Notes: generated by a model not told the origin, from the sequence alone. Shown: positions 47,240-56,672, counted from the stretch's first letter. The stretch: 64,000 nt of DNA from Alphaproteobacteria bacterium SS10 (GCA_019192455.1 JAHCML010000003.1:415294-479293), one strand, 5' to 3'. Translations and numbers: made by a program.

Positions 47240-48529
47240 ATGGCAGAGCCAACCGCCTCAACATTGACGAGCATCGTAAGCCAACCCGGAACCCAACCCC
47301 GGTTGGGCGTTGATCTTGCCTGGCTTTGTCTGACGTCGCTGATCCTAATCCACGCTGGCCTGTCGCAACCGGCACCAGCCGGTTTTGGTATGATTGAGAT
47401 CGCCATTGGGCTGTTGCTGATGCTGTTCTGTGGCTGGCGCCAACCGCTTGCCGTTATGACGGTGGGGACACTTACCAAGGCATCATTCTCTCTCAACGAG
47501 CGACTGCTTGGTGCCGTCTTTCTGATCATGGTTTGGCTGGGTACCCTTCGGGCTACGGCAGCTGGTGCCAGCATCGACGATGCGCTGCGCGATTTTATTC
47601 CGCTAGCCTTCTTGTTCTTGTGTTTGTTGGTGGCGCCCAGATTGCGAACCAACTTGCCGATCTTACTGATCGCGGTCATTTGTTGCGTTGGCGGTGCCCT
47701 GTTTGCTTGGCGTTTCTTCATCTGGACCGAACTACCAATCGAGCTTTGGGGGCAGGTGTCACACCCTACCGGCCTCAACTATCTAGCTAACTCGCCCTTG
47801 GTACCGTTTGCCGCCTGTTTTGGACCGGTCTGGCTGGTGTTCAGGCCAAGCACGGTATTGCGCCGACCGGTATTGGCAATGGCCCTGCTGGCAATTGCGC
47901 TGCTCGCCTGGGCCGCGATGGCGACAACGACCCAGCGGGCGCCCCTTGGGATCAGCCTAGTGATCCTGATGACGGCAATCACCGTCTTTGGAGTGCGGAC
48001 GGCAAGGGGGCAGGTCAGCCGGTCCGATGTGCTGATCGCATTGGCCGTTGGCATACCGTTGCTTACCTTGGCGGCTTACCTGACGGGCACCATTGGCCCT
48101 GCCTTTATTGAGAAAACCCGCCTGGTTGGCGGTAACGCCCGGCTTCTGGAATGGTCGGCGGTTTGGCAGGCAATCTCCGCCAACCCAATGGATTTGATTT
48201 GGGGGCTTGGTTGGGGTGCCCATTATGCGTCCCCGGCCGTTGGCAACTACCAAGTCGGCTATGCCCATGGTCTTGCACCCTATCTATTGCTCAAGCTGGG
48301 GCTAATAGGGCTAGCAGCCCTGGCACTTTGGCTTGTCGTGGTGGTGCGCTGGCTGGTCCAATGCTGCCGTATATCGGCCCTATCGGCCGCTATTGCCCTG
48401 GCAAGCTTACCGGCGTTGATACCAGCGCTGCTGTTCTACACCAGCTATAAGCACTTGGGGTTGGGGGTGCTGTTGCTGCTGATCAGTGCGGCTGCGTCTA
48501 AAGCAGATCATCCATCACAATCAGCATGA
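47240..48529 (+). CDS. O-antigen polymerase/ligase-like membrane protein
   Basis: 429 residues, about eleven hydrophobic segments. Late in the sequence a periplasmic loop with ARLLEWSAVWQAISANPMDLIWGLGWG, followed by YAHGLAPYLLLKLGLIGL, resembles the Wzy_C/WaaL region with conserved Arg and His. It is therefore a candidate polysaccharide polymerase or ligase. The two activities cannot be told apart by sequence here. Its last 32 bases overlap the 3' end of the convergent gene at 48498. Confidence 0.75.
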   Translation: MAEPTASTLTSIVSQPGTQPRLGVDLAWLCLTSLILIHAGLSQPAPAGFGMIEIAIGLLLMLFCGWRQPLAVMTVGTLTKASFSLNERLLGAVFLIMVWLGTLRATAAGASIDDALRDFIPLAFLFLCLLVAPRLRTNLPILLIAVICCVGGALFAWRFFIWTELPIELWGQVSHPTGLNYLANSPLVPFAACFGPVWLVFRPSTVLRRPVLAMALLAIALLAWAAMATTTQRAPLGISLVILMTAITVFGVRTARGQVSRSDVLIALAVGIPLLTLAAYLTGTIGPAFIEKTRLVGGNARLLEWSAVWQAISANPMDLIWGLGWGAHYASPAVGNYQVGYAHGLAPYLLLKLGLIGLAALALWLVVVVRWLVQCCRISALSAAIALASLPALIPALLFYTSYKHLGLGVLLLLISAAASKADHPSQSA

Positions 48530-49703
48530 CGCGCAGGCTCTCGGCCTCAAGCTTGCGTTCCGGCACCAGGCCGGTCATCCGTTCCCATGTCTCAATCGCA
48601 TGTTGAAGACGAATGATGGCATCGCCGAGATGCCAGAAATGGTTCGGTGCATTGGCCATGAACTTCATGAAGTCGACCGCACTACCCTGCTGCTTAAACA
48701 GCCGCTCGTAAGAGTAGTTGTAGTTCTTCAGGATCTCTGTCGCCTTACCCCAATGGGTCTTCAGCTTAGCCCGCACCGCATCGCGGAGGTCGTCTAAAAC
48801 CGCCTGCTCATCCCGGTTGACCGAGTGTGAAGGAACGGCGCCGGTCTGCAGCCATTTGGCAAACTGGATCGCAGGCTCTGACAGCTGCATGTAGTGGTAC
48901 TCGAAGAAGGCGACACCCTTCCAGGCATGGAAAATTTCGCTCGTCTTCTCAACCGGCAGGAGGAAGGCCTTAATCAGCGGCTCCAACCGCCGCATGTCTG
49001 ATGCTTTCCAGATCGCATCAATCATCTCGGCCATGCGTTCGTCGGAGTGCATGACACCATCCGGCAAGGCAAGCGCGACCATTGGGCGGATGCGTTGGCG
49101 GATATGGTCCTGAATGCGGTCCCATTCAGCCTCGGCGATCTGGAAGTAGCGATCGTCTAGCGTCATGCCCCGTGATTGCATCATGTCGCGGACCAGGAAC
49201 GGGTCCAGCGCCGGCATGTTGTCGAGGATTTCTATTAGTTCCAGATCACGCGCGATGGCCTGGGGGCAGATATGATCACCTTCACCGATAAGCTCGGTAA
49301 TTGCGTTCCTGAACCCGCGATCGCTGGCAAAGATCGACTTGCCGCCGCCATAGATGTTGTTCAGGTCAAACGGCACATAAATCTTCGTACCGATTGGCTT
49401 CTCGTCTGACTCCTCATCATCCCGGCGATAGTTGGGGTTCAGATCCTTGATGAAGATCGTGTAGTTCAGGCCCAAATTCTCAAAGAACAGGCGGGAACTG
49501 CCGTTAGCCCCATTTGCGCCATTACCATTGTGATAGGCAGCGCGATTGCCGTTGCTAAGCGATGTCTCTGGGGCATCCAAAACGGCGGTGTCACCGGCGC
49601 CATCATCCATGGTCTCACCAAGGATTTCGCGGGTGATCGCAAGGCAGTTGAAAATACGCGCGCTGCCTGCCTCAAGCGTATAGCGGAGATACTTGTCCTT
49701 CAT
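48498..49703 (-). CDS. Conserved-looking protein of unknown function
   Basis: About 401 residues from the ATG at 49703 (MKDKYLRYTL); an in-frame TTG 24 bases upstream is possible. The first part has a low-complexity Asn/Gly stretch (NGNGANGANG, about residues 60-70), then an ordered alpha-helical body with no membrane segment. Motifs such as GTKIYVPFDLNNIYGGGKS and FHAWKGVAFFEYHYMQL suggest a specific fold, but I do not recognise it. It converges with and overlaps the Wzy-like gene by 32 bases. Upstream is a 340-base gap before the GT4 gene. Confidence 0.6.
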   Translation of the reverse strand: MKDKYLRYTLEAGSARIFNCLAITREILGETMDDGAGDTAVLDAPETSLSNGNRAAYHNGNGANGANGSSRLFFENLGLNYTIFIKDLNPNYRRDDEESDEKPIGTKIYVPFDLNNIYGGGKSIFASDRGFRNAITELIGEGDHICPQAIARDLELIEILDNMPALDPFLVRDMMQSRGMTLDDRYFQIAEAEWDRIQDHIRQRIRPMVALALPDGVMHSDERMAEMIDAIWKASDMRRLEPLIKAFLLPVEKTSEIFHAWKGVAFFEYHYMQLSEPAIQFAKWLQTGAVPSHSVNRDEQAVLDDLRDAVRAKLKTHWGKATEILKNYNYSYERLFKQQGSAVDFMKFMANAPNHFWHLGDAIIRLQHAIETWERMTGLVPERKLEAESLRVMLIVMDDLL

Positions 49704-50045
49704 CGGGTCCGTATGGTTCAGGCGCAACCTGGCAAGGCGGTGCTATCTTATGCAGGCAATTTAGCTGCACGATAGGGCTATGCGAATGCTCGGCTGCGGC
49801 AGGTAAAGCGTTTCAAACAAGCATAAATTTTTGATGCCGCGACGGGGTGTAGCGTATCGCAATTTGCTTCATAGCGCTAGAAGCCTTGAAATCCCTTGTA
49901 TTTTAGGAAATTTGCATACGATCTCAGATGACTTTCCGGGTCCAAGCCGATAGGATCATTAGCAAGAAGTAATAAATGTTTGGGCTTTGAAATCCGCGGT
50001 GCCAACGGGGGTAATCACGGATTTTATTGGGCGGGGCAAATTTCA
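49704..50045. other. Divergent promoter region, AT-rich
   Basis: This 342-base gap lies between the unknown minus-strand gene and the GT4 gene. It is AT-richer than the neighbours. It includes an in-frame extension of the GT4 gene down to a TTG at 49980, which may be untranslated. No terminator, RNA or perfect palindrome was noticed, apart from an imperfect CTATC/GATAG pair at about 49742-49774. Confidence 0.4.
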
Positions 50046-51341
50046 ATGTCTGGCATCTTAAACCGCGCCGGTGATTGGGCGTGGATGCCAAAATCTGTGG
50101 GCGATCCAGGTGACGGTTATGCGCTGGAACGGGCGAGGGCAGAGGCCCCGCAACGGTTCCTAGTGCTCAACCGGTTTGGTCGTGCGGTCACTTATGATCG
50201 CGGTATCGATGGTGTTGGCCCACCAACTGGCCGCCTTGCCCGCGACCTGTGCAGGGGCCTTGCCGATGCTGGGTACCAGGCTGAATTGATTGCCGATGAC
50301 CAGCACCGGATGCCTACCTCGCGATTGGCTAGCTATCTAAGACAGGCCACTCGTTTGGTTAGGCGGCTGCTATGCCATCCATCGCAACGACGCGGGACGA
50401 CGTTGGTTGTCATGACCGACCCGCCCTTGATGCTGCCTTTCGTCGTGATGTTGGGCACGGCTCTAAGGATGCCGGTGATTTATTGGTGCCAGGATTTGTA
50501 TCCGGATGTGCTTGAAGCACGGTCCGGATGGGCGGGATCATTCCTTCGTTTCGCCTTGGCGCCGCTCCGCTTACTACACCGTCGATCCATGGCGCGATGT
50601 GACCGGGTAGTGGTGCCGAGCGAATGCCTCCGGGACCGGCTATGCGACCACGGCTTTGATGGAGCGGTTGAGGTTATCTCCAACTGGGCAGAGGCCGATC
50701 TGAAACCAAGTGCCCCGACGTCGACAACCGCTGATCAACGCATCCGGGTTTTGTATTCAGGCCATTATGGGGTTGCCCATGATCTGACCGACCTCGTTCA
50801 GGCTGCCGCGTTGATTGGGCAAAGTGGGTTCCCCATTGATATCCACCTCGCCTTATCCGAGCGGGGGCTTCAGCGCTTCCTGTCTCGCCATCCGATGGCC
50901 GAACAGATTGGTAACCTCACCATTGGCGGCCAGGTTGCTAATGCTGACCTGCAGGATCATTTGGCAGCGGCCGATATCCATGTTGTCTCGATTAAGCCGG
51001 GGGCAGAGGGAACCGTGTTTCCCTGTAAGGCGCTGGCAGCATGCCGTGTTGGCCGCCCCTTGATCTTGCTGGGCACTGGGAAGAGCAGCATGGCCAAGCT
51101 GATCGAAGAGGGTGGCGCTGGGTATGTGGCAAAACCCGGTGATGCCACTGGGTTGATTGATTGGTTGGACTGGATGTCGGCCGAACGATCCGCACTCGAG
51201 GCCATGGGGGCGAACGCCATGGTGCTCGGCCAATCATTGGGTCTTGAGCATGGGGCGTCCCGCTTGGTCACACTGCTGACCGGAGAAGGCCCAACAGACA
51301 CCGTTGCAGAGCGTCCCCTGGCGATGCCGGAGGCTGCGTAA
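50046..51341 (+). CDS. Glycosyltransferase family 4-like protein
   Basis: About 431 residues from the ATG at 50046; a TTG at 49980 and an ATG at 50085 are alternatives. The N-terminal domain has VGPPTGRLARDLCRGLADAGYQAEL, a typical GT4 acceptor-side glycine motif, and later VIYWCQDLYPDVLEA and VVPSECLRDRL. The C-terminal donor domain has RVLYSGHYGVAHDLTDLVQAA and IKPGAEGTVFPCKALAAC, with the E-x7-E-like region less clear. Probably transfers a sugar to a lipid-linked polysaccharide intermediate. The stop shares one base with the next gene (TAATG), so the two are coupled. Confidence 0.83.
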   Translation: MSGILNRAGDWAWMPKSVGDPGDGYALERARAEAPQRFLVLNRFGRAVTYDRGIDGVGPPTGRLARDLCRGLADAGYQAELIADDQHRMPTSRLASYLRQATRLVRRLLCHPSQRRGTTLVVMTDPPLMLPFVVMLGTALRMPVIYWCQDLYPDVLEARSGWAGSFLRFALAPLRLLHRRSMARCDRVVVPSECLRDRLCDHGFDGAVEVISNWAEADLKPSAPTSTTADQRIRVLYSGHYGVAHDLTDLVQAAALIGQSGFPIDIHLALSERGLQRFLSRHPMAEQIGNLTIGGQVANADLQDHLAAADIHVVSIKPGAEGTVFPCKALAACRVGRPLILLGTGKSSMAKLIEEGGAGYVAKPGDATGLIDWLDWMSAERSALEAMGANAMVLGQSLGLEHGASRLVTLLTGEGPTDTVAERPLAMPEAA

Positions 51342-52387
51342 TGCTAGACCACCCCCCAGGCCAAGACCCGTCGATCACTGCCGAGGCGAACTCAGCCACG
51401 ACTGATGACGCTATCTCCCAGCAATCCAACCAAAGCCTGCTTCGCTGGGGCAGCCAGCCTCTCATTCTGCCTGGCTTCAGGTTGGCCCTTGGCGCGGGCT
51501 TGGCGGGATTGGTGTTGGCGCTGCTGGCCGCCATGATTTGGTTGCGCGCCGTCGATGCCGAATACACCGCGACGATTGTGGTGGGACCAACAGCACAGGC
51601 CGGCTTAGTTGGAATGGGGCTTCGTATTCCCGCTGGCACGGCCAATGACGTTACCGCAAATCCGATGGAACGGCGGGCCGATGAGGTGCTTACGGATTTT
51701 GAGCATTTCCGCCAGCTCTTGGTCTCGCCAGTAACCGCTATGGGGCTGGCCAAGGATGAGGCGGCGATGCGGGCGCTTCGCTTCAACCTGTGGAAAGCGG
51801 AAGCCTCCGATGGCTCTGGCCATTGGGTGCCAGCTGGCAGCGCCTGGCACCACCGCCTTGCTGATTGGATTAGGGGTGTTGATGCAGGTGATAGCCCAGG
51901 TAATGCCGCTCGCTACATCGGTGCCTATGGCGATGACGGGGTGCATCTGTCCCAGTGGCTATCCCAGGAAGTTTCCATCGTGAAGGTGGGGGAGACGGCG
52001 CTGTACCGGTTGTCGCTTCGGCACCGGGACCGAGATGTTGCGATTGCCACCTTGTCCTGGCTGACCGATCAAGCCGATGCGCTGTTGCGCGCAGAGGCTA
52101 GGCGCCGTGTTGCGGTTCAGATTGATCACCTGACGACCCAGATGGCGCGGGCTGACCTTGCCAGCCATCGGGAAGCATTGAGCCGCCTGCTGACCCAAGA
52201 GCTTCAACTCTCCATGATGTTGGCGGTCGATTTGCCTTTTGCCCGTGATGTGATTGAGCAGGTCACGGCACCACGACGCCCGGATTGGCCGGCGGTTCTG
52301 CCGATGCTGGGCGTATCCGCGCTGTTTGGTCTATTTGCTGGGCTTGGCTTGGCAATCGCCCTGAAGAACCGAGGGGTGGATGAGTAG
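51341..52387 (+). CDS. Wzz-like polysaccharide co-polymerase (no kinase domain)
   Basis: 348 residues with two membrane segments, one at about 45-67 and one near 320-340, and a large periplasmic domain between. This is the PCP topology, which sets polysaccharide chain length. The periplasmic part has coiled-coil-like helices (about 240-290) and LSRLLTQELQLSMM before the second membrane segment, where PCP proteins often have a Pro-rich motif (PRRPDWPAVLP here). No C-terminal tyrosine kinase is present. Overlaps the GT4 stop by one base and the GT2 start by eight bases. Confidence 0.78.
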   Translation: MLDHPPGQDPSITAEANSATTDDAISQQSNQSLLRWGSQPLILPGFRLALGAGLAGLVLALLAAMIWLRAVDAEYTATIVVGPTAQAGLVGMGLRIPAGTANDVTANPMERRADEVLTDFEHFRQLLVSPVTAMGLAKDEAAMRALRFNLWKAEASDGSGHWVPAGSAWHHRLADWIRGVDAGDSPGNAARYIGAYGDDGVHLSQWLSQEVSIVKVGETALYRLSLRHRDRDVAIATLSWLTDQADALLRAEARRRVAVQIDHLTTQMARADLASHREALSRLLTQELQLSMMLAVDLPFARDVIEQVTAPRRPDWPAVLPMLGVSALFGLFAGLGLAIALKNRGVDE

Positions 52388-53252
52388 AGCGATGACTGCA
52401 CATCTACCAACAGGTCGATCAGCCAAGCTGCCGGTGACGATCATCGTCATGACCCGGGATGAGGCGGTGAATATCGATGCCTGTCTCGCCAGCTGTGTCC
52501 CATATTGTGCGCAGGTGGTTGTGGTCGATAGCAGCAGCATCGATGGCACGGCAGCAATCGCGGCCAAGCACGGGGTGGAGATTATCAATTTCCGCTGGAA
52601 CGGCCGGTACCCGAAGAAGAAGCAGTGGTGCCTGGAGAACCTAAACATCAGCCAACCCTGGACCATGCTGTTGGATGCTGATGAGCAGCTGACCCCCGCC
52701 ATGCGCACGGAGATGGCTGAACGACTGAGTGATGATGCGGTTGAGCTGGGCTTCTATATCACCGCCCAGGTCGGCTATGACGGGCGAATTCTGCGCCACG
52801 GGCGAAAGCATCGAAAGCTGTCCCTGTTCCGAACCGACGCGGCGCGTTTCCCAGAGATTGATGACCTCGACATCCAAGCGATGTGGGAGGTTGAGGGGCA
52901 TTATCAGCCCATCATTAATGGCCCGATTGGCCGCTTTGCTGCCCCGATCATCCATTTGGATGCCAAGGGACGTGACGCCTGGATTTCCCGCCATCGGCGC
53001 TATGCCCTCTGGGCGGCTGAGATGCGACGCCGGGATGCGTTGCGGGATGTCGAGGCTGCCGAGCCTTTGGGCCGCCGGGTCGCTAAACGTACCTTAAACC
53101 GGGTTCCGGCCAAGCCCCTATTGGCCTGGGCTGATAGTTACCTCTGGCAACAGGGATGGCGGGATGGTCGTGCTGGTCTAGCCTATGCGGCTGATCGTTT
53201 CCGCTATTATCGGGCCATCGACCGGGCGCATCGCGTTCAGCGGGTTCAGTAG
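52380..53252 (+). CDS. Glycosyltransferase family 2, WaaE/KdtX-like
   Basis: 290 residues. VTIIVMTRDEAVNIDACLAS and VVVDSSSIDGTAAIAAKHG are the nucleotide-sugar binding start of a GT-A fold, and MLLDADEQLTP holds the DxD-like metal site. The pattern with RYPKKKQWCLENLNIS is close to the WaaE/KdtX group that adds glucose to LPS core. The acceptor here is unknown. It starts within the Wzz-like gene (8-base overlap), continuing the GT4-Wzz-GT2 operon, and its end overlaps the convergent GT2 by 7 bases. Confidence 0.88.
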   Translation: MSRAMTAHLPTGRSAKLPVTIIVMTRDEAVNIDACLASCVPYCAQVVVVDSSSIDGTAAIAAKHGVEIINFRWNGRYPKKKQWCLENLNISQPWTMLLDADEQLTPAMRTEMAERLSDDAVELGFYITAQVGYDGRILRHGRKHRKLSLFRTDAARFPEIDDLDIQAMWEVEGHYQPIINGPIGRFAAPIIHLDAKGRDAWISRHRRYALWAAEMRRRDALRDVEAAEPLGRRVAKRTLNRVPAKPLLAWADSYLWQQGWRDGRAGLAYAADRFRYYRAIDRAHRVQRVQ

Positions 53253-54043
53253 CTGGTAGTGGCTGACCGTGTTGGCCGCTCCATCCGCAATCGATGCCAA
53301 ACCCAGGGAAGACGAGCCCGAACGCCCTGACTGCACCACTGCATTCCCCTAATCGTCAGGCTCAGAAACCTGGGAACACCGCCAAGCTGGCAGCGAATTT
53401 GGTGCTGCTGCTCTCTACCTCGTGCCGAGTTCTGGCTGGAGAAGCCGCCAACCGAGATATCGGCAATGGCCATCGGTAATCGGACTGTCCTAGCCGCCGA
53501 TTGCAGGTGCTGAATGGTGAAGGCGTAATCGGCCGCCACATCGTGGTGGGTAGGATAATGGGCATCGGGCACTAGCATCCGTCGATAGATCATTGCCTGG
53601 TGATGGGTGAACATTCCAAGCGGCCAGGCGAGTGCCGGGCGGGCGGGTTTTAGCCTGACGTCAGCAGGTACTGTTCCACCGAACTCATGGCTATCAGCGT
53701 ATAGGAAATCTGGTTGCTCAGAGCTGGGGCACTCCAAAACGGCCTCCAGCGCGGCCGGGCTGGCTAGCCGGTCGCCACCGTTCAGAAACCAAACATACGT
53801 GCCCTTGGCGGCGGTCAGGCCGTCATTCATGGCCGGGTAAATGCCCTGATTGTTGGTGGGAAGAATGTCTGCGCCCGCTGGCGAGTTTGCACCTGCCTTG
53901 CCCGGGACAATTAGCCATTCAACCGGCATGTCAGTGGTAAGGGCGTCGCCGATACTACGTGCGGTATCCAAGAACGCCGGTGAGTTTGGATTCTCAGTGA
54001 CCGTGATGATGGTCAGCAGCGGTGGGGCGGCGCTCCCGGTCAT
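53246..54043 (-). CDS. Glycosyltransferase family 2, colanic-acid WcaE-like
   Basis: 265 residues. LLTIITVTENPNSPAFLDT and then GIYPAMNDGLTAAKGTYVWFLNGGD, with NGGD as the DxD-like site, match WcaE-type colanic acid transferases. H-rich THHQAMIYRR and YPTHHDVAADYAF follow, a usual feature of the family. It starts one base inside the end of the SLBB export gene, so export and transfer are probably coupled. Convergent with the other GT2. Confidence 0.88.
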   Translation of the reverse strand: MTGSAAPPLLTIITVTENPNSPAFLDTARSIGDALTTDMPVEWLIVPGKAGANSPAGADILPTNNQGIYPAMNDGLTAAKGTYVWFLNGGDRLASPAALEAVLECPSSEQPDFLYADSHEFGGTVPADVRLKPARPALAWPLGMFTHHQAMIYRRMLVPDAHYPTHHDVAADYAFTIQHLQSAARTVRLPMAIADISVGGFSSQNSARGREQQHQIRCQLGGVPRFLSLTIRGMQWCSQGVRARLPWVWHRLRMERPTRSATTSY

Positions 54044-56556
54044 TAGTCGTCATCATCTGCGATCACCGCGATTGAGGCGGCGGTGACGGCGATCTGGCTG
54101 AGGATGTTGCCAATATTTGCGGTCAGCTCCACGGCATCGAAGGGTTTCGGATCCCTGGGGGCCACGATTGTTGAGCCTGGCACCACATTGGCCGGGTCGT
54201 ACTGCCAGGCGGAGATGCTGAGTGGCCGCGCACTGCCATCAGGATAGACGATGAAGGCCCGGCTTTTATCGGCGAGGCGGGTGAAGCCGCCAGCTTCGCG
54301 CAGGTAATCGGTGGGCGTCTTTTCACTCGTGAATTGCAGGGCGGCGGGGGACAGCACCTCACCGGCAACGCGCACGGTCAAATCACGCTCAGGATAGAAG
54401 ATGGCATCCCCGTCCCGCAGTAAGGGGTCCAGGTCGGGCCGCGTGGCCAGCGTGTCCGGGTCTGCGGTCACGGTAATCCGGCCCAAGGCACCAGCGCTAC
54501 GCAACTCCTCCGCCAGGCGCTGGCTCATGGAGACGAGGTCGCGGTCCGGTTCTTCCTCACGGATCAATAGGCGGGCAACGGCTTGGTCCAGTTCCCGTGC
54601 AGCGCGCTGGTTCGGTTGTCGCTCTTCCCGGCGGGCGGCGGCCCTGGTGAACACGGCACCGGCGGCAAAGGCTTGGTTGGTAAGGCCACCAGCACGCGCA
54701 ATTAGGTCAGATAGGCGATCGCCTGGGGTGACCGTGTAATCACCCGGATGCCGAACGGCACCGGTGATTGAGACCTGCCGAAGGGTGGTTGGTTCCCCAG
54801 CCTGCAACCTTAGGGAGCCGCCAGCCGATACCTGAACACTGTCGAGCGCGGCCAGGTTTGTGATGGGATCAATGGGTTGGCTGCCACGCTCGTTCAGCCG
54901 CAGGGCAATGCGGTCGATATCGGCACCGGGTCGAGGACCACCGGCAAGCGCCAATAGGTCACTACCACCGATCTCGGCTGCCACGGGATACCGACCTGGC
55001 CGCTGAACGGCACCGCCTAAATCAACCAGCAGCGGTGTGGTCAGCTCACGCAGCCCATCGGTTGTTAAGCCTGCACGGTCCAGCACTTCATCCTCTGACT
55101 GCGCTTCATCAACACTGACGGTATCAACCGCAGGCATTGGGAAGCGGTCTGCCTCGAACAGAATAATCTGATCACGGTCCTGAAGGCGTCGGTCACTTTG
55201 GCCATCGATGATTGCCTGGGGGGCAAAGGCGATGTAGCGGATGCCGCCACTGGGCGCACCATGACGTCCGATTAGCGCAAACCAACCATAGGTGTCGGGG
55301 CGCATAACCCCAGGTTCGGCAAGCAGACGGCTTAGCGAGACTGCCTTATCCAGGGCCACGGTGCCCTGTCTTCCGGCATAGCCTGAAATTCGCACCCGGC
55401 CTTGGGCAACGGCCTTCGGTGTGGTCCAGATCACCAAATCACCATCGCCAAACCGTATCTGGCCGGTGCGTGAAACGGGCATGTGCTGCTCAAGCCCATC
55501 GGCGCCGAGGCGCGACACCACCACATCATGGGCGCCGGGGCTGAGTGGCCCACCGCTCATGATAATCGCTTCCGTTAGATCAATGCTCGTTTGCCCGGGT
55601 GCGAGTTCAAAGATGCCAGGGCGTTTGATATCGCCTGTGAGGGCGAGGGTGGCCCCAATCGGCGGCACATGAAGTCGGTCCCCATCGCTGAGCAGCTGGC
55701 TAGCACCCGTCGCAGCTCCGCCTAGTAGGAGGTCATACAGGTCGACAGATACGCGTCCGCCATCGGCGGGGAACAGGCGAATACCGCGTAAGCTACCAAG
55801 TGCATCGATACCGCCAGCCTTTGCGATGGCGTCGAGTGCTGTGCTCTGGGCACTAAGTTGGATAAGGCCCGGTTTCGCGACGCTGCCGGTCACGGTAACG
55901 GCAATTTGCCGGATGCCACTGACGGTGACGAAGGCTTGGGTGTCGAGGAACCGGTCTTCCAAGCTTTGCGCCAGCAGGGCGCGGAAGGTGCCAAGGGTCA
56001 GGCCAGCCGCTGCGATGGGCGGCAGTTGATCAACGGCGACTTCGCCTGTGGGATCAATCGTAACGGTCTCGGTGGCGTTTTGTTGGCCACGCAGGCGGAT
56101 AACCAGCCGATCACCCACGCCCAATCGATAATCATCACTGATGCGCCCCAAAACGGGTGGGGGCTGTCGGTCAGCCCGTGTTGTAGTCGACTCGTCTTTG
56201 GGGGCGAGGCTTTGCCGTAACGCTGCGCCGAATAGACGAAGCTCCGTTCCAGCTCGCTCACTAAACAGTTCTGCTAGCGGATGGGGTGGCTCTTCCTCTC
56301 TCGTCGAGAGGCGTTGTTCGTTTGCTTGGAGGCGGCGGTCGAACTGTTGGTCTCGGTCAGTTCTGGTGAATGCGTCTGAGGGCTGACCAACCGGGTTCTC
56401 CAAGGCCCCTAGCGGTTCGGTTTGAATGCTTGGTACATCGCGCTCAAAGCTCTGCGCGCCCGCTAGGTTGGCGTGCCCAAGCAAAGCCGCAAGTGACAGC
56501 ACCGCACCGCATGAGGCCACGCGTAGAAGGCCGCGTCCTGCGCGTCGTCCAATCAT
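54043..56556 (-). CDS. Polysaccharide export protein with multiple SLBB domains (Wza-like)
   Basis: 837 residues, far longer than Wza (about 380). A signal peptide of about 34 residues precedes a Poly_export region (DDYRLGVGDRLVIRLRGQ, about 138-155) and a series of SLBB-type repeats: VTVTGSVAKPGLIQL, LALTGDIKRPGIFEL, LVDLGGAVQRPGRYPV, VSITGAVRHPGDYTV and VRVAGEVLSPAALQF. No lipobox Cys is seen at the signal end, unlike Wza. It probably forms the outer membrane or periplasmic exit channel. The downstream GT2 overlaps by one base. Upstream lie two palindromes that may regulate it. Confidence 0.87.
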   Translation of the reverse strand: MIGRRAGRGLLRVASCGAVLSLAALLGHANLAGAQSFERDVPSIQTEPLGALENPVGQPSDAFTRTDRDQQFDRRLQANEQRLSTREEEPPHPLAELFSERAGTELRLFGAALRQSLAPKDESTTTRADRQPPPVLGRISDDYRLGVGDRLVIRLRGQQNATETVTIDPTGEVAVDQLPPIAAAGLTLGTFRALLAQSLEDRFLDTQAFVTVSGIRQIAVTVTGSVAKPGLIQLSAQSTALDAIAKAGGIDALGSLRGIRLFPADGGRVSVDLYDLLLGGAATGASQLLSDGDRLHVPPIGATLALTGDIKRPGIFELAPGQTSIDLTEAIIMSGGPLSPGAHDVVVSRLGADGLEQHMPVSRTGQIRFGDGDLVIWTTPKAVAQGRVRISGYAGRQGTVALDKAVSLSRLLAEPGVMRPDTYGWFALIGRHGAPSGGIRYIAFAPQAIIDGQSDRRLQDRDQIILFEADRFPMPAVDTVSVDEAQSEDEVLDRAGLTTDGLRELTTPLLVDLGGAVQRPGRYPVAAEIGGSDLLALAGGPRPGADIDRIALRLNERGSQPIDPITNLAALDSVQVSAGGSLRLQAGEPTTLRQVSITGAVRHPGDYTVTPGDRLSDLIARAGGLTNQAFAAGAVFTRAAARREERQPNQRAARELDQAVARLLIREEEPDRDLVSMSQRLAEELRSAGALGRITVTADPDTLATRPDLDPLLRDGDAIFYPERDLTVRVAGEVLSPAALQFTSEKTPTDYLREAGGFTRLADKSRAFIVYPDGSARPLSISAWQYDPANVVPGSTIVAPRDPKPFDAVELTANIGNILSQIAVTAASIAVIADDDD

Positions 56557-56589
56557 TGTTAAAAGCCCCCTGAGAACCTTGTGCCTTGG

Positions 56590-56611
56590 GCTGTCGTGAC
56601 GTCACGACAGC
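56590..56611. promoter_or_regulatory. Perfect 22-bp palindrome upstream of the SLBB export gene
   Basis: A perfect two-fold symmetric 22-base sequence centred on GTGACGTCAC (outer arms GCTGTC/GACAGC) lies 33 bases upstream of the export gene ATG. Without a loop it is better read as a dimeric repressor or activator site than an RNA hairpin. It is a strong operator candidate for the export gene. Confidence 0.6.
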
Positions 56612-56647
56612 GCCTTGCCGCAGACAAGCTGTTCATCGGGGTAAATC

Positions 56648-56672
56648 GTATACTGCTAATGTAGCAGAATAC
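56648..56672. promoter_or_regulatory. 25-base inverted repeat upstream of the SLBB export gene
   Basis: GTATACTGCTA (56648-56658) and TAGCAGAATAC (56662-56672) form an 11-base inverted repeat with one mismatch and a 3-base spacer. It lies 36 bases further upstream than the 22-bp palindrome, in the spacer between the pentapeptide gene and the export gene, and contains TATACT and AATACA that may be part of a promoter. Confidence 0.5.
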
